From a bacterium MS4 (GTDB lineage: Bacteria > Bacillota > Clostridia > Oscillospirales > Acutalibacteraceae): a DNA stretch of 64,000 nucleotides. A model generated the notes under the pieces. That model made no database searches. It was not told the origin of the DNA and worked only from the letters and a program-made list of their open reading frames with translations. The position numbers were made by a program, and so were the translations under genes. Below, one piece after another: positions 1 to 8,525 of the stretch. Position 1 is the stretch's first letter; every line of letters starts with the position of its first letter. The stretch covers positions 265,091-329,090 of the forward strand of contig CCFG01000008.1 in assembly GCA_000752215.1 (NCBI GenBank), in the 5' to 3' direction.

Positions 1-117
1 TTTTGTTCCGGACTTCTTCTGAAATCCATCCATTCCGCCGTTGAAAACATCGGCGGCCGAGAATATAATGGAAAGTACAGACAAAATAAAATGGAAGAAA
101 GACCATGGGGATATTTC

Positions 118-1758
118 ATGCCGAATGAGACAATTTATCAGAATTTTTTGGAATTATGCGGGGTGCCGAGCGTTTCGGAAACCGACGGCGAATGGAAGAT
201 GGCTGAAAAAATCGCCGCGATGCTGAAAGAAATTCCGTATTTTCATTCCCGTCCGCACCAGGTGCGGCTTTGCCCGGTGCCGGGCGACCCCTGCCGCAGA
301 AGCTTTGTGTGCGCGCTTCTGGAAGGTGGGATAAAGAGCGAAAAAACGGTGGTCCTGCTCAGCCATTTTGATGTGGTGGGCGTTGAAGAATTCGGGGTAC
401 TGAAAGAACTTGCCTTTGACCCGGTGGCTTATACGCATTATTTAAGGACCCATCCCGAGGTGCGGCTGCCCGAAGAAGCGAAAAGGGATCTGGAATCCGG
501 CGATTATCTATTCGGCAGGGGAACCATGGACATGAAGTTCGGCATTGCGGCCGATCTGGAAATGCTGAGAAGGGCCGGGGAGCACCTGCCTGATTTTGAG
601 GGAAACCTGCTGTTCCTTTCCGTCCCGGATGAAGAGGCAAATTCAGCCGGTATGCTGGCCGCGGTGGAGCTGCTGCTGTCCATGAAAAAGGAAAAACGGC
701 TGGATTACCGCTGCTGCCTCGTATCCGAGCCCCATTTCCCCAAATATCCGGGGGATGGGGGAAAGTATCTTTATACCGGGACGGTGGGAAAGCTGCTTCC
801 GGCATTCTACTGCGTCGGAAGGGAAACGCACGCCTGTGAGCCGTTCGCGGGCTTGAACCCCAACCTTCTGACCTCCAAAATCATCGAAAGGGTGGACTCG
901 AACCCGGAGCTGTGCGATTTTGCCGGGGGGACACATGTTCCGCCGCCGGTTTGCTTAAAGCAGGCGGATGTCAAAACAGCCTATTCCGTACAGACGCCGA
1001 CTGCAGCGTATGCGTATTTCAACTACATGACCCTGACGCAGACGCCCGAACAGGTGATGGAACGCATGATTCACGCAGCGGAGGACGCTTTTTCCGCGGC
1101 TCTGGAAGATATTCGGAATAACGCCGGAAAATACGCGCGGATCGCCGGGAACCCCGCCCCGCTGCCTTTCGTGGAACCAAAAGCGGTTTCCTTTCAGGAG
1201 CTGTACGATTGCTGCCTGAAAGCGCACGGGCAGGAATTTGACCGGCATTTGAAGGAATATATTCGTAAACTGCAGGCGGAAAATCCCGGCGAGGACCTGA
1301 GGGAGCTGTCGGTCGCGGCTGTCAGGGAAGCCCATACCTTTTACCCGTACCGGGGGCCGATGGTGATCGTTTTCTATGCGCCTCCGTTCTATCCGCATTC
1401 CGACCTTCCGTCTCCGGACAGCAGAGCGGTGGAAACGGCGGGGTATCTTGTGGAGACGGCCCGGACGCAGTACGGGGAAACCCTGCTGAAGGAACCGTTT
1501 TTTCCCGGCCTGTCCGACATGAGCTATCTGGGATTGTCCGCCCGGATTGACATTTCCGGCCTGACGAAGGATTTTCCCGTATGGGGTTCCGGGTACCAAA
1601 TCCCTTTGGAAACGATCGCCCAGCTCAACATCCCGTTTCTGAACATCGGGCCCCACGGCAGGGACGCGCATCAATTTACGGAGAGGCTGTGCCTTTCGTA
1701 CTCTTTTGAAAAAGCGGTGCCGCTGCTCTGGGCCGCCGTCCGGCATCTGCTGGCTTAG
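118..1758 (+). CDS. M20 family metallohydrolase, RocB-like
   Basis: A 546-residue zinc-dependent amidohydrolase or peptidase of the M20 family, closest in layout to RocB, which is tied to arginine use in Bacillus. Metal-binding and catalytic signatures are visible: SHFDVVG near residue 80, GRGTMDMKFG near 135, the VPDEEANS acidic pair near 170, VSEPHFP near 205, and a late GPHGRDAHQ near residue 510. The start at 118 is chosen because GGGGA lies 6 bases upstream; an in-frame ATG at 91 has no ribosome-binding site. No signal peptide is seen, so it is cytoplasmic. The substrate is not determined by the sequence. No operon partner is obvious on either side. Confidence 0.85.
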   Translation: MPNETIYQNFLELCGVPSVSETDGEWKMAEKIAAMLKEIPYFHSRPHQVRLCPVPGDPCRRSFVCALLEGGIKSEKTVVLLSHFDVVGVEEFGVLKELAFDPVAYTHYLRTHPEVRLPEEAKRDLESGDYLFGRGTMDMKFGIAADLEMLRRAGEHLPDFEGNLLFLSVPDEEANSAGMLAAVELLLSMKKEKRLDYRCCLVSEPHFPKYPGDGGKYLYTGTVGKLLPAFYCVGRETHACEPFAGLNPNLLTSKIIERVDSNPELCDFAGGTHVPPPVCLKQADVKTAYSVQTPTAAYAYFNYMTLTQTPEQVMERMIHAAEDAFSAALEDIRNNAGKYARIAGNPAPLPFVEPKAVSFQELYDCCLKAHGQEFDRHLKEYIRKLQAENPGEDLRELSVAAVREAHTFYPYRGPMVIVFYAPPFYPHSDLPSPDSRAVETAGYLVETARTQYGETLLKEPFFPGLSDMSYLGLSARIDISGLTKDFPVWGSGYQIPLETIAQLNIPFLNIGPHGRDAHQFTERLCLSYSFEKAVPLLWAAVRHLLA

Positions 1759-1841
1759 TCCGGCGTTCCGGAAAGCGTGCTTTGCCCGGCTGCGGGATAT
1801 TCGGCGTAAAAACGAAAGCTTCTTATAAGTTTGTTTTAAGC

Positions 1842-1870
1842 TTGCGGTTTTTAGATTGATTCATTATAAT
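1842..1870 (+). promoter_or_regulatory. Candidate sigma-A promoter (distal)
   Basis: TTGCGG, a 17-base spacer and TATAAT precede the secreted beta-helix protein at 2013. The -10 is perfect, the -35 matches in four positions. Confidence 0.5.
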
Positions 1871-1928
1871 AGGGAATATGGAAAATATCCCCACATTGCC
1901 CGGGGTCAGCGGAAACGCTCTTCATTAA

Positions 1929-1957
1929 TTGGGAAAAGGGACGATATATTCTATAAT
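1929..1957 (+). promoter_or_regulatory. Candidate sigma-A promoter (proximal)
   Basis: TTGGGA, 17 bases and TATAAT form a second tandem promoter candidate for the gene at 2013, 87 bases downstream of the first -10. Which one is used cannot be told from sequence. Confidence 0.5.
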
Positions 1958-2012
1958 AAGGAAAGACAGAAGCCGAAACGGGTTTTCTTTGCTCACAGAA
2001 GGAGGAATTTGA

Positions 2013-3866
2013 TTGAAAAAGATACTTTCCGTTTTATTGTCGCTGGCGGTGATCGTTTTGTCGGCCCCGGTAGCCGTACAGGCGGCGTCCAGTGACGAAA
2101 TTATCGATAAACACGGTGCAAAAACCTACCAGGGAACTACTTCTGCGTGGGGCACTACATGGAATGAGGACAATTTTACGGAAGTGACCAATTCCAACGT
2201 GATTGCCAGCGGCAACCTGACCATCAAGGCGGGAGAAGTCAAGGACGTCACGGTGTCCGGCAGCAGCAGTAAGGTGACCATTTCCGGCGGCACCGTGGGT
2301 GACGTCGACTGTGATGGATCGGTGCAGCTTTCGGACGGAACCGTCGGCTCTTTGGAAGCAAACGGGGATATCACGCTCAGGAGCGGCACCGTTAAGCGCG
2401 ATGTCCGGTCTTACCAGAAGGTGACGATCAGCGGGAAAGTTACCGTCGGCGGATCCGTCATCGGCAATGAAGTTGCGGCTTCCGGCAGCACGGGCAGTAC
2501 GGTTTCGGGCTCCATTCAGGCCGACGGCACCATTACTTTGACCGGAAACGGACTGAAGATCAAAGAACTGGACGGACAGGATACGGCGACGCTCAATCTG
2601 AAGAGCTACAGCGGAAAGCTTCCCTATATTACGGATATGGACTCCATTGTGGTGGACGCCAGCAGCACGGTGACGGCAAACGGCAGTGTGTACGCGGGCA
2701 ATTTGACAATTGCCCAGAAAGGGGAATTTGTCACCACCTCGTGGCTGGAACTGGATACGCTGACGGGACCCGGGACACTTTCCTTCAATACCGGAAAGCT
2801 GACGATTCACGACGGGATATCGGGCAAGCCGTTACTGAATTTCAACAATTCTGCCAGAGACGGCCAGACGGCCTTTAAAGCCGACAGAGGCAGAGTGGGC
2901 GAAGACGAAGTCGTCCTATATGACTTTGCTTTGGAAAGAGAAACGTCGGACGACGGCGATATGGATGAATTTGTATTGGACAGCAACTTGAAAGAAGGAA
3001 TTACCCTGAGCAAATCCTCCGTTGCGCTGGACGGCAAAAACCCGGTCACGGTCGTAGCGAGCGTCAAGCCTTCTTTCTCGAAGTTTGCGGATGGAACCAA
3101 GGTCGTCTGGGAACTGCACGGGGAAACCAGCGGCTTCACGATCAGCCAAAGCGGGCTTTCCTGCCAGGTGTCCGCAAAGGGCGCGTCGTCCGAGTCCTAT
3201 AAGGCCACGCTGGTGGCTTACCTTGTAGATCAAAGGGGTGACAGGCTGGCGGATTACCGGTCCGACTCCTGTATCCTGACCTACGGTACGCAGTCGTCGC
3301 AGCCCTCCGACTCCGGGCTGACGCTGGATACCTATGCCGTCACCATCGGGGCGGGCGACACCTACTGGGTTCTGGCCGTTACGGATTCCAAAACGCCGCC
3401 GGTCGCCATGTCCTACAATTCGTCCGTGGCAAAAGTGGGAGCGGCCGCCGCGTATAATAAAAACGGAAAAACCGGCTGGGTGTATCCTGTTACCGGCGTG
3501 GCAAAGGGCGGTGTGACTATCGATATCGGCGGGCAAAAAATGATTACGGCCATCGCCGCGGGCAGCATTGTGGTGGATACCTCCTCTTACACTCTGAACC
3601 CGGGCGGAAAATACTATATCGGCGTTAAAATCGGCGGGATCGACCGCAAGAACCTCAATGTCCATTCCCAGAACGCCTGCACCTCGGTCGATTACGCCGG
3701 AAAAAATAAAAGCGGGCTGGACCTGTATGTGGTGACCGGCAGGCAGACCGGGGTCGGAGCCGTTATTTTTGAAATTGTCGGCGGCCAGTCGGTACAGGCA
3801 CAGATCACTGTGGAAAACGGCGCCAAGCCGCACGGCGTGAGCGCCAGACTGATTGCGGCGGCGTAG
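2013..3866 (+). CDS. Secreted beta-helix surface protein of unknown function
   Basis: A 617-residue exported protein. The TTG start at 2013 follows GGAGG at 2001 and begins a typical Sec signal peptide (MKKILSVLLSLAVIVLSAP, cleavage near the VQA-AS site). Residues about 60-270 are rich in short Gly/Ser/Thr/Val repeats such as VTISGGTVGDV and ITLRSGTV, the pattern of a right-handed beta-helix or bactofilin-like polymer-forming fold. The second half has Ig-like stretches (near residues 330-420, and again 430-600). No LPXTG, SLH or choline-binding anchor is seen. It stands alone between two promoters and a terminator. Function unknown; adhesive or cell-surface structural roles are guesses. Confidence 0.7.
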   Translation: MKKILSVLLSLAVIVLSAPVAVQAASSDEIIDKHGAKTYQGTTSAWGTTWNEDNFTEVTNSNVIASGNLTIKAGEVKDVTVSGSSSKVTISGGTVGDVDCDGSVQLSDGTVGSLEANGDITLRSGTVKRDVRSYQKVTISGKVTVGGSVIGNEVAASGSTGSTVSGSIQADGTITLTGNGLKIKELDGQDTATLNLKSYSGKLPYITDMDSIVVDASSTVTANGSVYAGNLTIAQKGEFVTTSWLELDTLTGPGTLSFNTGKLTIHDGISGKPLLNFNNSARDGQTAFKADRGRVGEDEVVLYDFALERETSDDGDMDEFVLDSNLKEGITLSKSSVALDGKNPVTVVASVKPSFSKFADGTKVVWELHGETSGFTISQSGLSCQVSAKGASSESYKATLVAYLVDQRGDRLADYRSDSCILTYGTQSSQPSDSGLTLDTYAVTIGAGDTYWVLAVTDSKTPPVAMSYNSSVAKVGAAAAYNKNGKTGWVYPVTGVAKGGVTIDIGGQKMITAIAAGSIVVDTSSYTLNPGGKYYIGVKIGGIDRKNLNVHSQNACTSVDYAGKNKSGLDLYVVTGRQTGVGAVIFEIVGGQSVQAQITVENGAKPHGVSARLIAAA

Positions 3867-3912
3867 CCGTATCAAAGTCGCGGCGGCGTAGAAAGGCCGA
3901 TTTCAAAATCAG

Positions 3913-3975
3913 GGAGCATATCCGGAAAAGCCCGCGAAACGGGCGGTTTCCGCATATGCTCTTTCCGTTTTCTTT
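3913..3975 (+). terminator. Intrinsic terminator
   Basis: Long stem-loop with arms GAGCATAT...ATATGCTC around an inner GCCCG/CGGGC stem, followed by a T-rich run. It ends the transcript of the beta-helix protein. Confidence 0.75.
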
Positions 3976-4041
3976 TTATTTGCGGAAGCGGAATTTCTGC
4001 CCTGCAAAAAATTTGCTGCCCCTGGGCTGAAATTTTGAGTT

Positions 4042-4053
4042 TTGTGGTATAAT
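4042..4053 (+). promoter_or_regulatory. Candidate extended -10 promoter
   Basis: TGGTATAAT matches an extended -10 element 43 bases upstream of the DUF2156-type gene; no good -35 is seen. Confidence 0.45.
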
Positions 4054-4095
4054 AGGAATGATCCTCAAAAGTAAGAGATAATTTAAGGAGAATGT

Positions 4096-5001
4096 ATGCT
4101 TTCATTCAAACCAATCGAAGCCGATAATATTTTGGCTTTATCCAAGTATTTCGAGTACCAGCAGTACAGGACCTGCGACTATTCTATCGCAGGAATCTTT
4201 ATGTGGAGGAAATTTTTTTACAGCGAGTATGATATCTATGAAAATATGTTGCTTTTCAAAGTTACATATCTGAACGGGGCGGTCGCGTTTACTTTCCCGG
4301 TCGGCCCCGGCTCCGTTGACGGTGCGCTGACGCAGCTGGAAAATTACGCAAGGGAAAAGGACATCCCCCTTTATTTTTGTACGGTGCCGCTGAACGCGCT
4401 TGACGTACTGGAAAAAAGGTACGGCGGCAGAATTACCCACACGGAAAACCGCGACTGGTTTGACTATCTGTACCTGTGTTCCGACATGCAGACGTTTGCC
4501 GGAAGAAGGTTCAGCGGCCAGCGCAACCATATCAATAAGTTTAAAAAGCTTTATCCCGATTACCGATATGTTCCCATTGAAAACGGAAATATAGACAGAG
4601 TGGTCGAATTTTTCGGCAGCTATGCGGAAGAGCACGTCAAGGACAACCCCATCGCCAAAGAAGAATCCTTTCGGGCGAAGGAAATTCTCCCGTATTTTGA
4701 GCAGTTTGGGCTGTGCGGCGGTTTTATCGAGGTGGAGGGGAAAATCGTTGCCTTCTCCGTGGGGGAAATCGTGGGGGATACCCTGTTTGTCCATATTGAA
4801 AAAGCGCTGAAGGAATACGAAGGCTCCTATCAGGTAATGGTAAAGGAATTTGCCGTACATGAGGCGGATGAGAGAGTGATCTATATTAACCGCGAGGAGG
4901 ATATCGGCGACCTGGGGCTCAGAACCTCCAAGCTGTCTTATCACCCCGTTCACATACTGGAAAAGTATTTCGTGACAGTGGAGGAATCCGCATGGAAATA
5001 G
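4096..5001 (+). CDS. DUF2156 / LPG_synthase_C domain protein
   Basis: A 301-residue protein of the phosphatidylglycerol lysyltransferase C-terminal (DUF2156) type, a GNAT-fold family without the MprF membrane domain. Family-like features are the N-terminal YFEYQQYRTCDYSIAGIF region, the central FSGQRNHINKFKK segment and the C-terminal YINREEDIGDLGLRTSKLSY stretch. Related stand-alone proteins in Firmicutes are presumed acyltransferases or aminoacyl-tRNA-dependent transferases; the acceptor is unknown. Preceded by AAGGAGA. Its last bases overlap the next gene by 10 bases, so the two are translationally coupled and probably act together. Confidence 0.75.
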   Translation: MLSFKPIEADNILALSKYFEYQQYRTCDYSIAGIFMWRKFFYSEYDIYENMLLFKVTYLNGAVAFTFPVGPGSVDGALTQLENYAREKDIPLYFCTVPLNALDVLEKRYGGRITHTENRDWFDYLYLCSDMQTFAGRRFSGQRNHINKFKKLYPDYRYVPIENGNIDRVVEFFGSYAEEHVKDNPIAKEESFRAKEILPYFEQFGLCGGFIEVEGKIVAFSVGEIVGDTLFVHIEKALKEYEGSYQVMVKEFAVHEADERVIYINREEDIGDLGLRTSKLSYHPVHILEKYFVTVEESAWK

Positions 5002-7274
5002 CCGAAATTTCCGAATCCGACCGGGAACAGGCCGCCGATCTGGCGGTTTCCTGTTTTATCAATGATTTATATTTTCAAAAGATGATCCCGGAGGAAGAGG
5101 AAAGAAAATCGGAGCTGAAGAAAAATTTTCTGGACGCCGTCTCTTACTGCGGCGCGGAGGATGGGGCGTACGGCATCCGCGAAAACGGATGCCTGATCGC
5201 TTTCGTCCTTTTTTTCGATTACGACCGGCTGAACAAATCCAATCCGCGGCAGCTGTCCCGGTTTTTCGGGTATGAGGCGAGCGGAAGGTCCCGTTTCCAG
5301 CTGACCCATCCGTCCACCATGTCGGACCGCAAATTTATTCAGCTGAAGGCGGAGGAATGCGGCGTCCGCACTACCTATCTTCTTTCGCTGGGCGTCGACG
5401 AAGCACACAGGCGTGCGGGTCTGGCTACCCGCCTGGTTCAGTTTGTGCGCGAAAGCTTCCCGAACCATTCCCTGCTGAGCGATATCTCCAATCCGGAATC
5501 CCTCGGCATTTACAAAAAGCTGGGGTTTCGCATTGACAGGATCAGCGGGGATTATTATCTGGTCAAGGGAAGTCCGCTGACGGAAAGCTTCGGCTCGGAA
5601 AATGCGGAAAAGCTTTATCTGGCGGTTCCCAATGAAGAAACGCTTTCAACTGTGTTCGGTGAAAAGCAGATTCCGCACCGTGCGGCGGAAATACAGGGCT
5701 TTCGGATAGAGAAAAACAGCGCTGTTTACAGCTTTATCAAAAAGCCCTCGGAGCGCTGCCGGGCGGTCATCGCGCAGGTGACCCGGGAGCAGCTGTTTTC
5801 CTATCAGAAATATATCTGCCTTGCCAACAATACGGAGGAATCTCGCACTGAAGGCGATACGGGCTATTTTATTTATTACAGAACCCATCCCTATGACGGC
5901 CCGGTCCTATATAACGGCCTGCTCAGGGAAATGCTCCCTGCCAGACAGTCGGAGTGGAGCATCGTTCCGGATGTATATGTGAGCTTTCCGATTGAGTACC
6001 GTGATCTCTCCGTTTTGGAAAACGCGGGGCAGAGGAAATACGATAAAACCATGGCGCAGCTTTTGGATCTGCTCGATTTCCGCACGCATTTCGAGTCGGG
6101 AGTTCCGAAGCAGAACGATTTCCCTAAAAACAGCGGCAGCTTCAAGGAACGCATTCGGCGGTACTACCTTGGGAAGATCAAGATCGTCGTCACCTGTGAG
6201 ACGACGCCGGACACCTACCTGACCGGGGGCGGCGAAATCGGCTGCCCCGCTTATGTGGACCTGATTCTTTCCGTCGACCGCCAGAGTAGCTGCGGCGTTG
6301 TGTCGGTGGTGTCCCTCTCCTGTCCTTTTCTGCTCAGCCATTTTCTGGACAGCGTTGTCCGGAACCAGTTTACGGTTAAGACGGACAACGAGAATACCGA
6401 GAATTTTTACGAATATCTTGAGCGCGGGTATCAGGTCCTCAAAAGGGGAACGCCGAAGGCGTTTGTCACTATCCCAAATCGGCGCAGTCAGATCAAAAAT
6501 AACGAGCTTGCTTCCCTGCTGTTTATGGAGACCATTTATCAGCAGGGAGAAAACATGGGCAGGGTCATAGACCGGGACGTTGTGGAAATCGTAGAGAACG
6601 AGCATGGAATGGCGCAGTATGAATACGCCCACGGGTACGCTTATTCCAATATTTTCGTTCAGATATCGGACACATTTCCGTTTGAAATTACGGACCGCAT
6701 CGAGTTTGAATCCATTACCCAGTTCTATATCGAGCTTCTGATGTTTGAGGAATCCGCCATCGTTTCGACCAATGAGAAAATTGTGGAATTCCTTTCGCCC
6801 GGCTGCGATCCTACGCCAAACGAGGTCCTTTTCAGAACACATCAGATTTTCGATGAATACTCCCGGACGATAGAATTCTGGGATATTCAGGTCAATTACC
6901 CATCCTCCAAAAAATCGCTGGCCATGCTGCGCGACGCGTTCCGCATCAACGAGCAGCTGCAGCGTCTGGAGCGAAACCAGAATCAGCTCCAGCGCGTGTT
7001 CGATACCCAGCGCGACCTTCTGGACAGACGCGATTCTTCCCACCTGAACCATATTTTGCTGTTTTTGGCTCTGCTGCAGGTCCTGCCACTGTTGATGCCG
7101 GGAATATTCTCCGACGGTGAGATTTTCACCCAGCAGAAAATACTGGCGTGTCTGTTTTTGGCGGGCGGGCTGTTTGTTTATGTAAAACTGAAAAACAGGG
7201 TTCTGGCAAGAAGCGTAAGAGGGAAACGCTCCGGACAAAATAAAGAAACGGTGGAAAACCGCCGGATAAAATGA
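4992..7274 (+). CDS. GNAT acetyltransferase fused to a large region with C-terminal membrane tail
   Basis: A 760-residue two-part protein. Residues about 1-195 form a GNAT N-acetyltransferase domain (LGVDEAHRRAGLATRLV is the acetyl-CoA loop, followed by SNPESLGIYKKLGF). Residues about 200-640 match no family I recognise. The end is a Gln/Arg-rich helix (near 650-685) followed by two hydrophobic segments (near 688-706 and 718-737) joined by a short loop, an outline like CorA-type channels, but the GMN signature is missing. ATG at 4992 overlaps the upstream stop. No terminator separates it from niaR, only 35 bases. Function unknown; the GNAT call is solid, the CorA resemblance is only architectural. 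Confidence 0.7.
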   Translation: MEIAEISESDREQAADLAVSCFINDLYFQKMIPEEEERKSELKKNFLDAVSYCGAEDGAYGIRENGCLIAFVLFFDYDRLNKSNPRQLSRFFGYEASGRSRFQLTHPSTMSDRKFIQLKAEECGVRTTYLLSLGVDEAHRRAGLATRLVQFVRESFPNHSLLSDISNPESLGIYKKLGFRIDRISGDYYLVKGSPLTESFGSENAEKLYLAVPNEETLSTVFGEKQIPHRAAEIQGFRIEKNSAVYSFIKKPSERCRAVIAQVTREQLFSYQKYICLANNTEESRTEGDTGYFIYYRTHPYDGPVLYNGLLREMLPARQSEWSIVPDVYVSFPIEYRDLSVLENAGQRKYDKTMAQLLDLLDFRTHFESGVPKQNDFPKNSGSFKERIRRYYLGKIKIVVTCETTPDTYLTGGGEIGCPAYVDLILSVDRQSSCGVVSVVSLSCPFLLSHFLDSVVRNQFTVKTDNENTENFYEYLERGYQVLKRGTPKAFVTIPNRRSQIKNNELASLLFMETIYQQGENMGRVIDRDVVEIVENEHGMAQYEYAHGYAYSNIFVQISDTFPFEITDRIEFESITQFYIELLMFEESAIVSTNEKIVEFLSPGCDPTPNEVLFRTHQIFDEYSRTIEFWDIQVNYPSSKKSLAMLRDAFRINEQLQRLERNQNQLQRVFDTQRDLLDRRDSSHLNHILLFLALLQVLPLLMPGIFSDGEIFTQQKILACLFLAGGLFVYVKLKNRVLARSVRGKRSGQNKETVENRRIK

Positions 7275-7309
7275 TACCATACTGAAAAACGGAAGGAAGG
7301 GGGATACTG

Positions 7310-7831
7310 ATGGATGCAGCGCAGAGGCGCCGGGAGATTCTTGAGATTCTGAAAAAAAGCGCACAGCCTGTCAGCGCCAGTACCATTGCCAGACAATTCC
7401 AGGTGAGCCGGCAGGTCATTGTAGGAGACATCGCGCTCCTGCGGGCGGCGAACGTCGCTATTTCCGCCACGCCGCGGGGATATATCCTGACGGACGGCGC
7501 CTGTGACAAGAACCAGATCATCCGGACAATCGCCTGCAGGCACAGCAGGGAAAACCTTGCGGAAGAGCTGTATACGATTGTGGACAATGGCTGCGGCCTG
7601 ATCGACGTGATCGTGGAGCATGCGGTTTACGGCCAGATTTCCGGCCAGCTGCATATTTTTTCCCGCTACGACGCCGACTGTTTTCTGGAAAAGCTGTCGA
7701 AGGATCACGCGTCGCCCTTGTGCGACCTGACGGGCGGAGTGCATCTGCACACGATTTCCTGCCGGTCGGAGGACGCGTATCAAAGGGTTCTCACCGCTTT
7801 GGAGGAAAAGGGAATTTTGTTTTCCCGGTAA
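7310..7831 (+). CDS. niaR: NiaR-type niacin-responsive repressor
   Basis: A 173-residue regulator with an N-terminal HTH_11 winged helix (residues 5-60, SASTIARQFQVSRQVIVGDIA) and a C-terminal 3H domain whose histidine motifs are visible (VEHAVYGQ and GVHLHTI). Proteins of this family (B. subtilis YrxA/NiaR) repress NAD-synthesis and niacin-uptake genes with nicotinic acid as co-repressor. GGAAGGAAGGGGG precedes the ATG. The next gene is a niacin-type ECF transporter with its own promoter and a matching palindrome, which supports the assignment. Confidence 0.85.
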   Translation: MDAAQRRREILEILKKSAQPVSASTIARQFQVSRQVIVGDIALLRAANVAISATPRGYILTDGACDKNQIIRTIACRHSRENLAEELYTIVDNGCGLIDVIVEHAVYGQISGQLHIFSRYDADCFLEKLSKDHASPLCDLTGGVHLHTISCRSEDAYQRVLTALEEKGILFSR

Positions 7832-7837
7832 ATCCTC

Positions 7838-7866
7838 TTGACAAATCCGAAAATCTTCTTTACAAT
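7838..7866 (+). promoter_or_regulatory. Consensus sigma-A promoter of the niacin transporter
   Basis: TTGACA, exactly 17 bases, then TACAAT. It lies between niaR and the ECF transporter gene and overlaps nothing coding. Confidence 0.8.
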
Positions 7867-7871
7867 ACTAA

Positions 7872-7895
7872 TTACAGGTGTCAAGACATATGTAA
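7872..7895 (+). promoter_or_regulatory. Candidate NiaR operator
   Basis: A 24-base palindrome with half-sites TTACAggTGTC and GACAtaTGTAA separated by two bases, starting 5 bases after the -10 element, so a bound repressor would cover the transcription start. Position and symmetry fit NiaR control of the following gene; the exact consensus was not checked. Confidence 0.7.
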
Positions 7896-7928
7896 AGATA
7901 AATATGAGGATTGTCAGAGAGGGATATT

Positions 7929-8519
7929 ATGAGGAATCGTGAAACAAAATTAATCAGTATGGTCATTGCGGCGCTGCTTTGCGCCATTGGGATCGTCATT
8001 CCGATGTTCGCCCCTAAAATTATTTTGGAACCGGCGTCCTTTACCCTTGCCAGCCATGTCCCGATTTTTATCGCCCTGTTCATTTCCCCGCCGGTGGCCG
8101 TTGCGGTTTCCATCGGAACTTCGTTTGGCTTTTTATTTGCCGGATTTCCGATCGTGATTGTGCTGCGTGCGTTCAGCCATCTGTTTTTTGCGCTGACAGG
8201 CGCGTTCATTCTGAAAAGAAAAGAGAATATGCTCGCTTCCGTTGGAAAATCCACGATGTTTGGGCTTCTTCTGGCGCTGATTCACGCGGTCAGTGAAGTG
8301 ACCGTCGTTACGCTGTTTTATTTTGGAAACAATATGCCGAAAAATTATTATGCCAACGGATACTTTATGTCCGTGATTCTGCTGGTTGGGGTCGGCACCA
8401 TTGTTCACAGCATGGTCGATTTTGGGATCGCCCTGTTTGTGTGGAAGCCGCTGAGCCATGTGATCAACATTCCGGTCAGCGCAAAGACGGTGCTGAAACG
8501 GGAAGCCGCCGTAAAATAA
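7929..8519 (+). CDS. niaX: ECF transporter S component, predicted niacin transporter
   Basis: A 196-residue integral membrane protein with about six hydrophobic segments and short loops, the form of substrate-binding S components of energy-coupling-factor transporters. Its place next to niaR and behind a NiaR-like operator points to niacin uptake (NiaX). ATG at 7929 is preferred over an in-frame TTG at 7911 because AGAGAGGGA sits 6 bases upstream. The shared EcfA/EcfT module is not in the window, as usual for group II ECF systems. Confidence 0.7.
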   Translation: MRNRETKLISMVIAALLCAIGIVIPMFAPKIILEPASFTLASHVPIFIALFISPPVAVAVSIGTSFGFLFAGFPIVIVLRAFSHLFFALTGAFILKRKENMLASVGKSTMFGLLLALIHAVSEVTVVTLFYFGNNMPKNYYANGYFMSVILLVGVGTIVHSMVDFGIALFVWKPLSHVINIPVSAKTVLKREAAVK

Positions 8520-8525
8520 ATATTT

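Noticed and set aside
2034-3875. Long minus-strand open frames opposite the beta-helix protein
   Set aside because: Shadow frames; the plus-strand protein has a signal peptide, ribosome-binding site and promoters.
5907-7364. 485-codon open frame on the minus strand
   Set aside because: It lies wholly opposite the GNAT fusion gene, has no ribosome-binding site, and its composition is that of an antisense shadow in GC-rich coding DNA.
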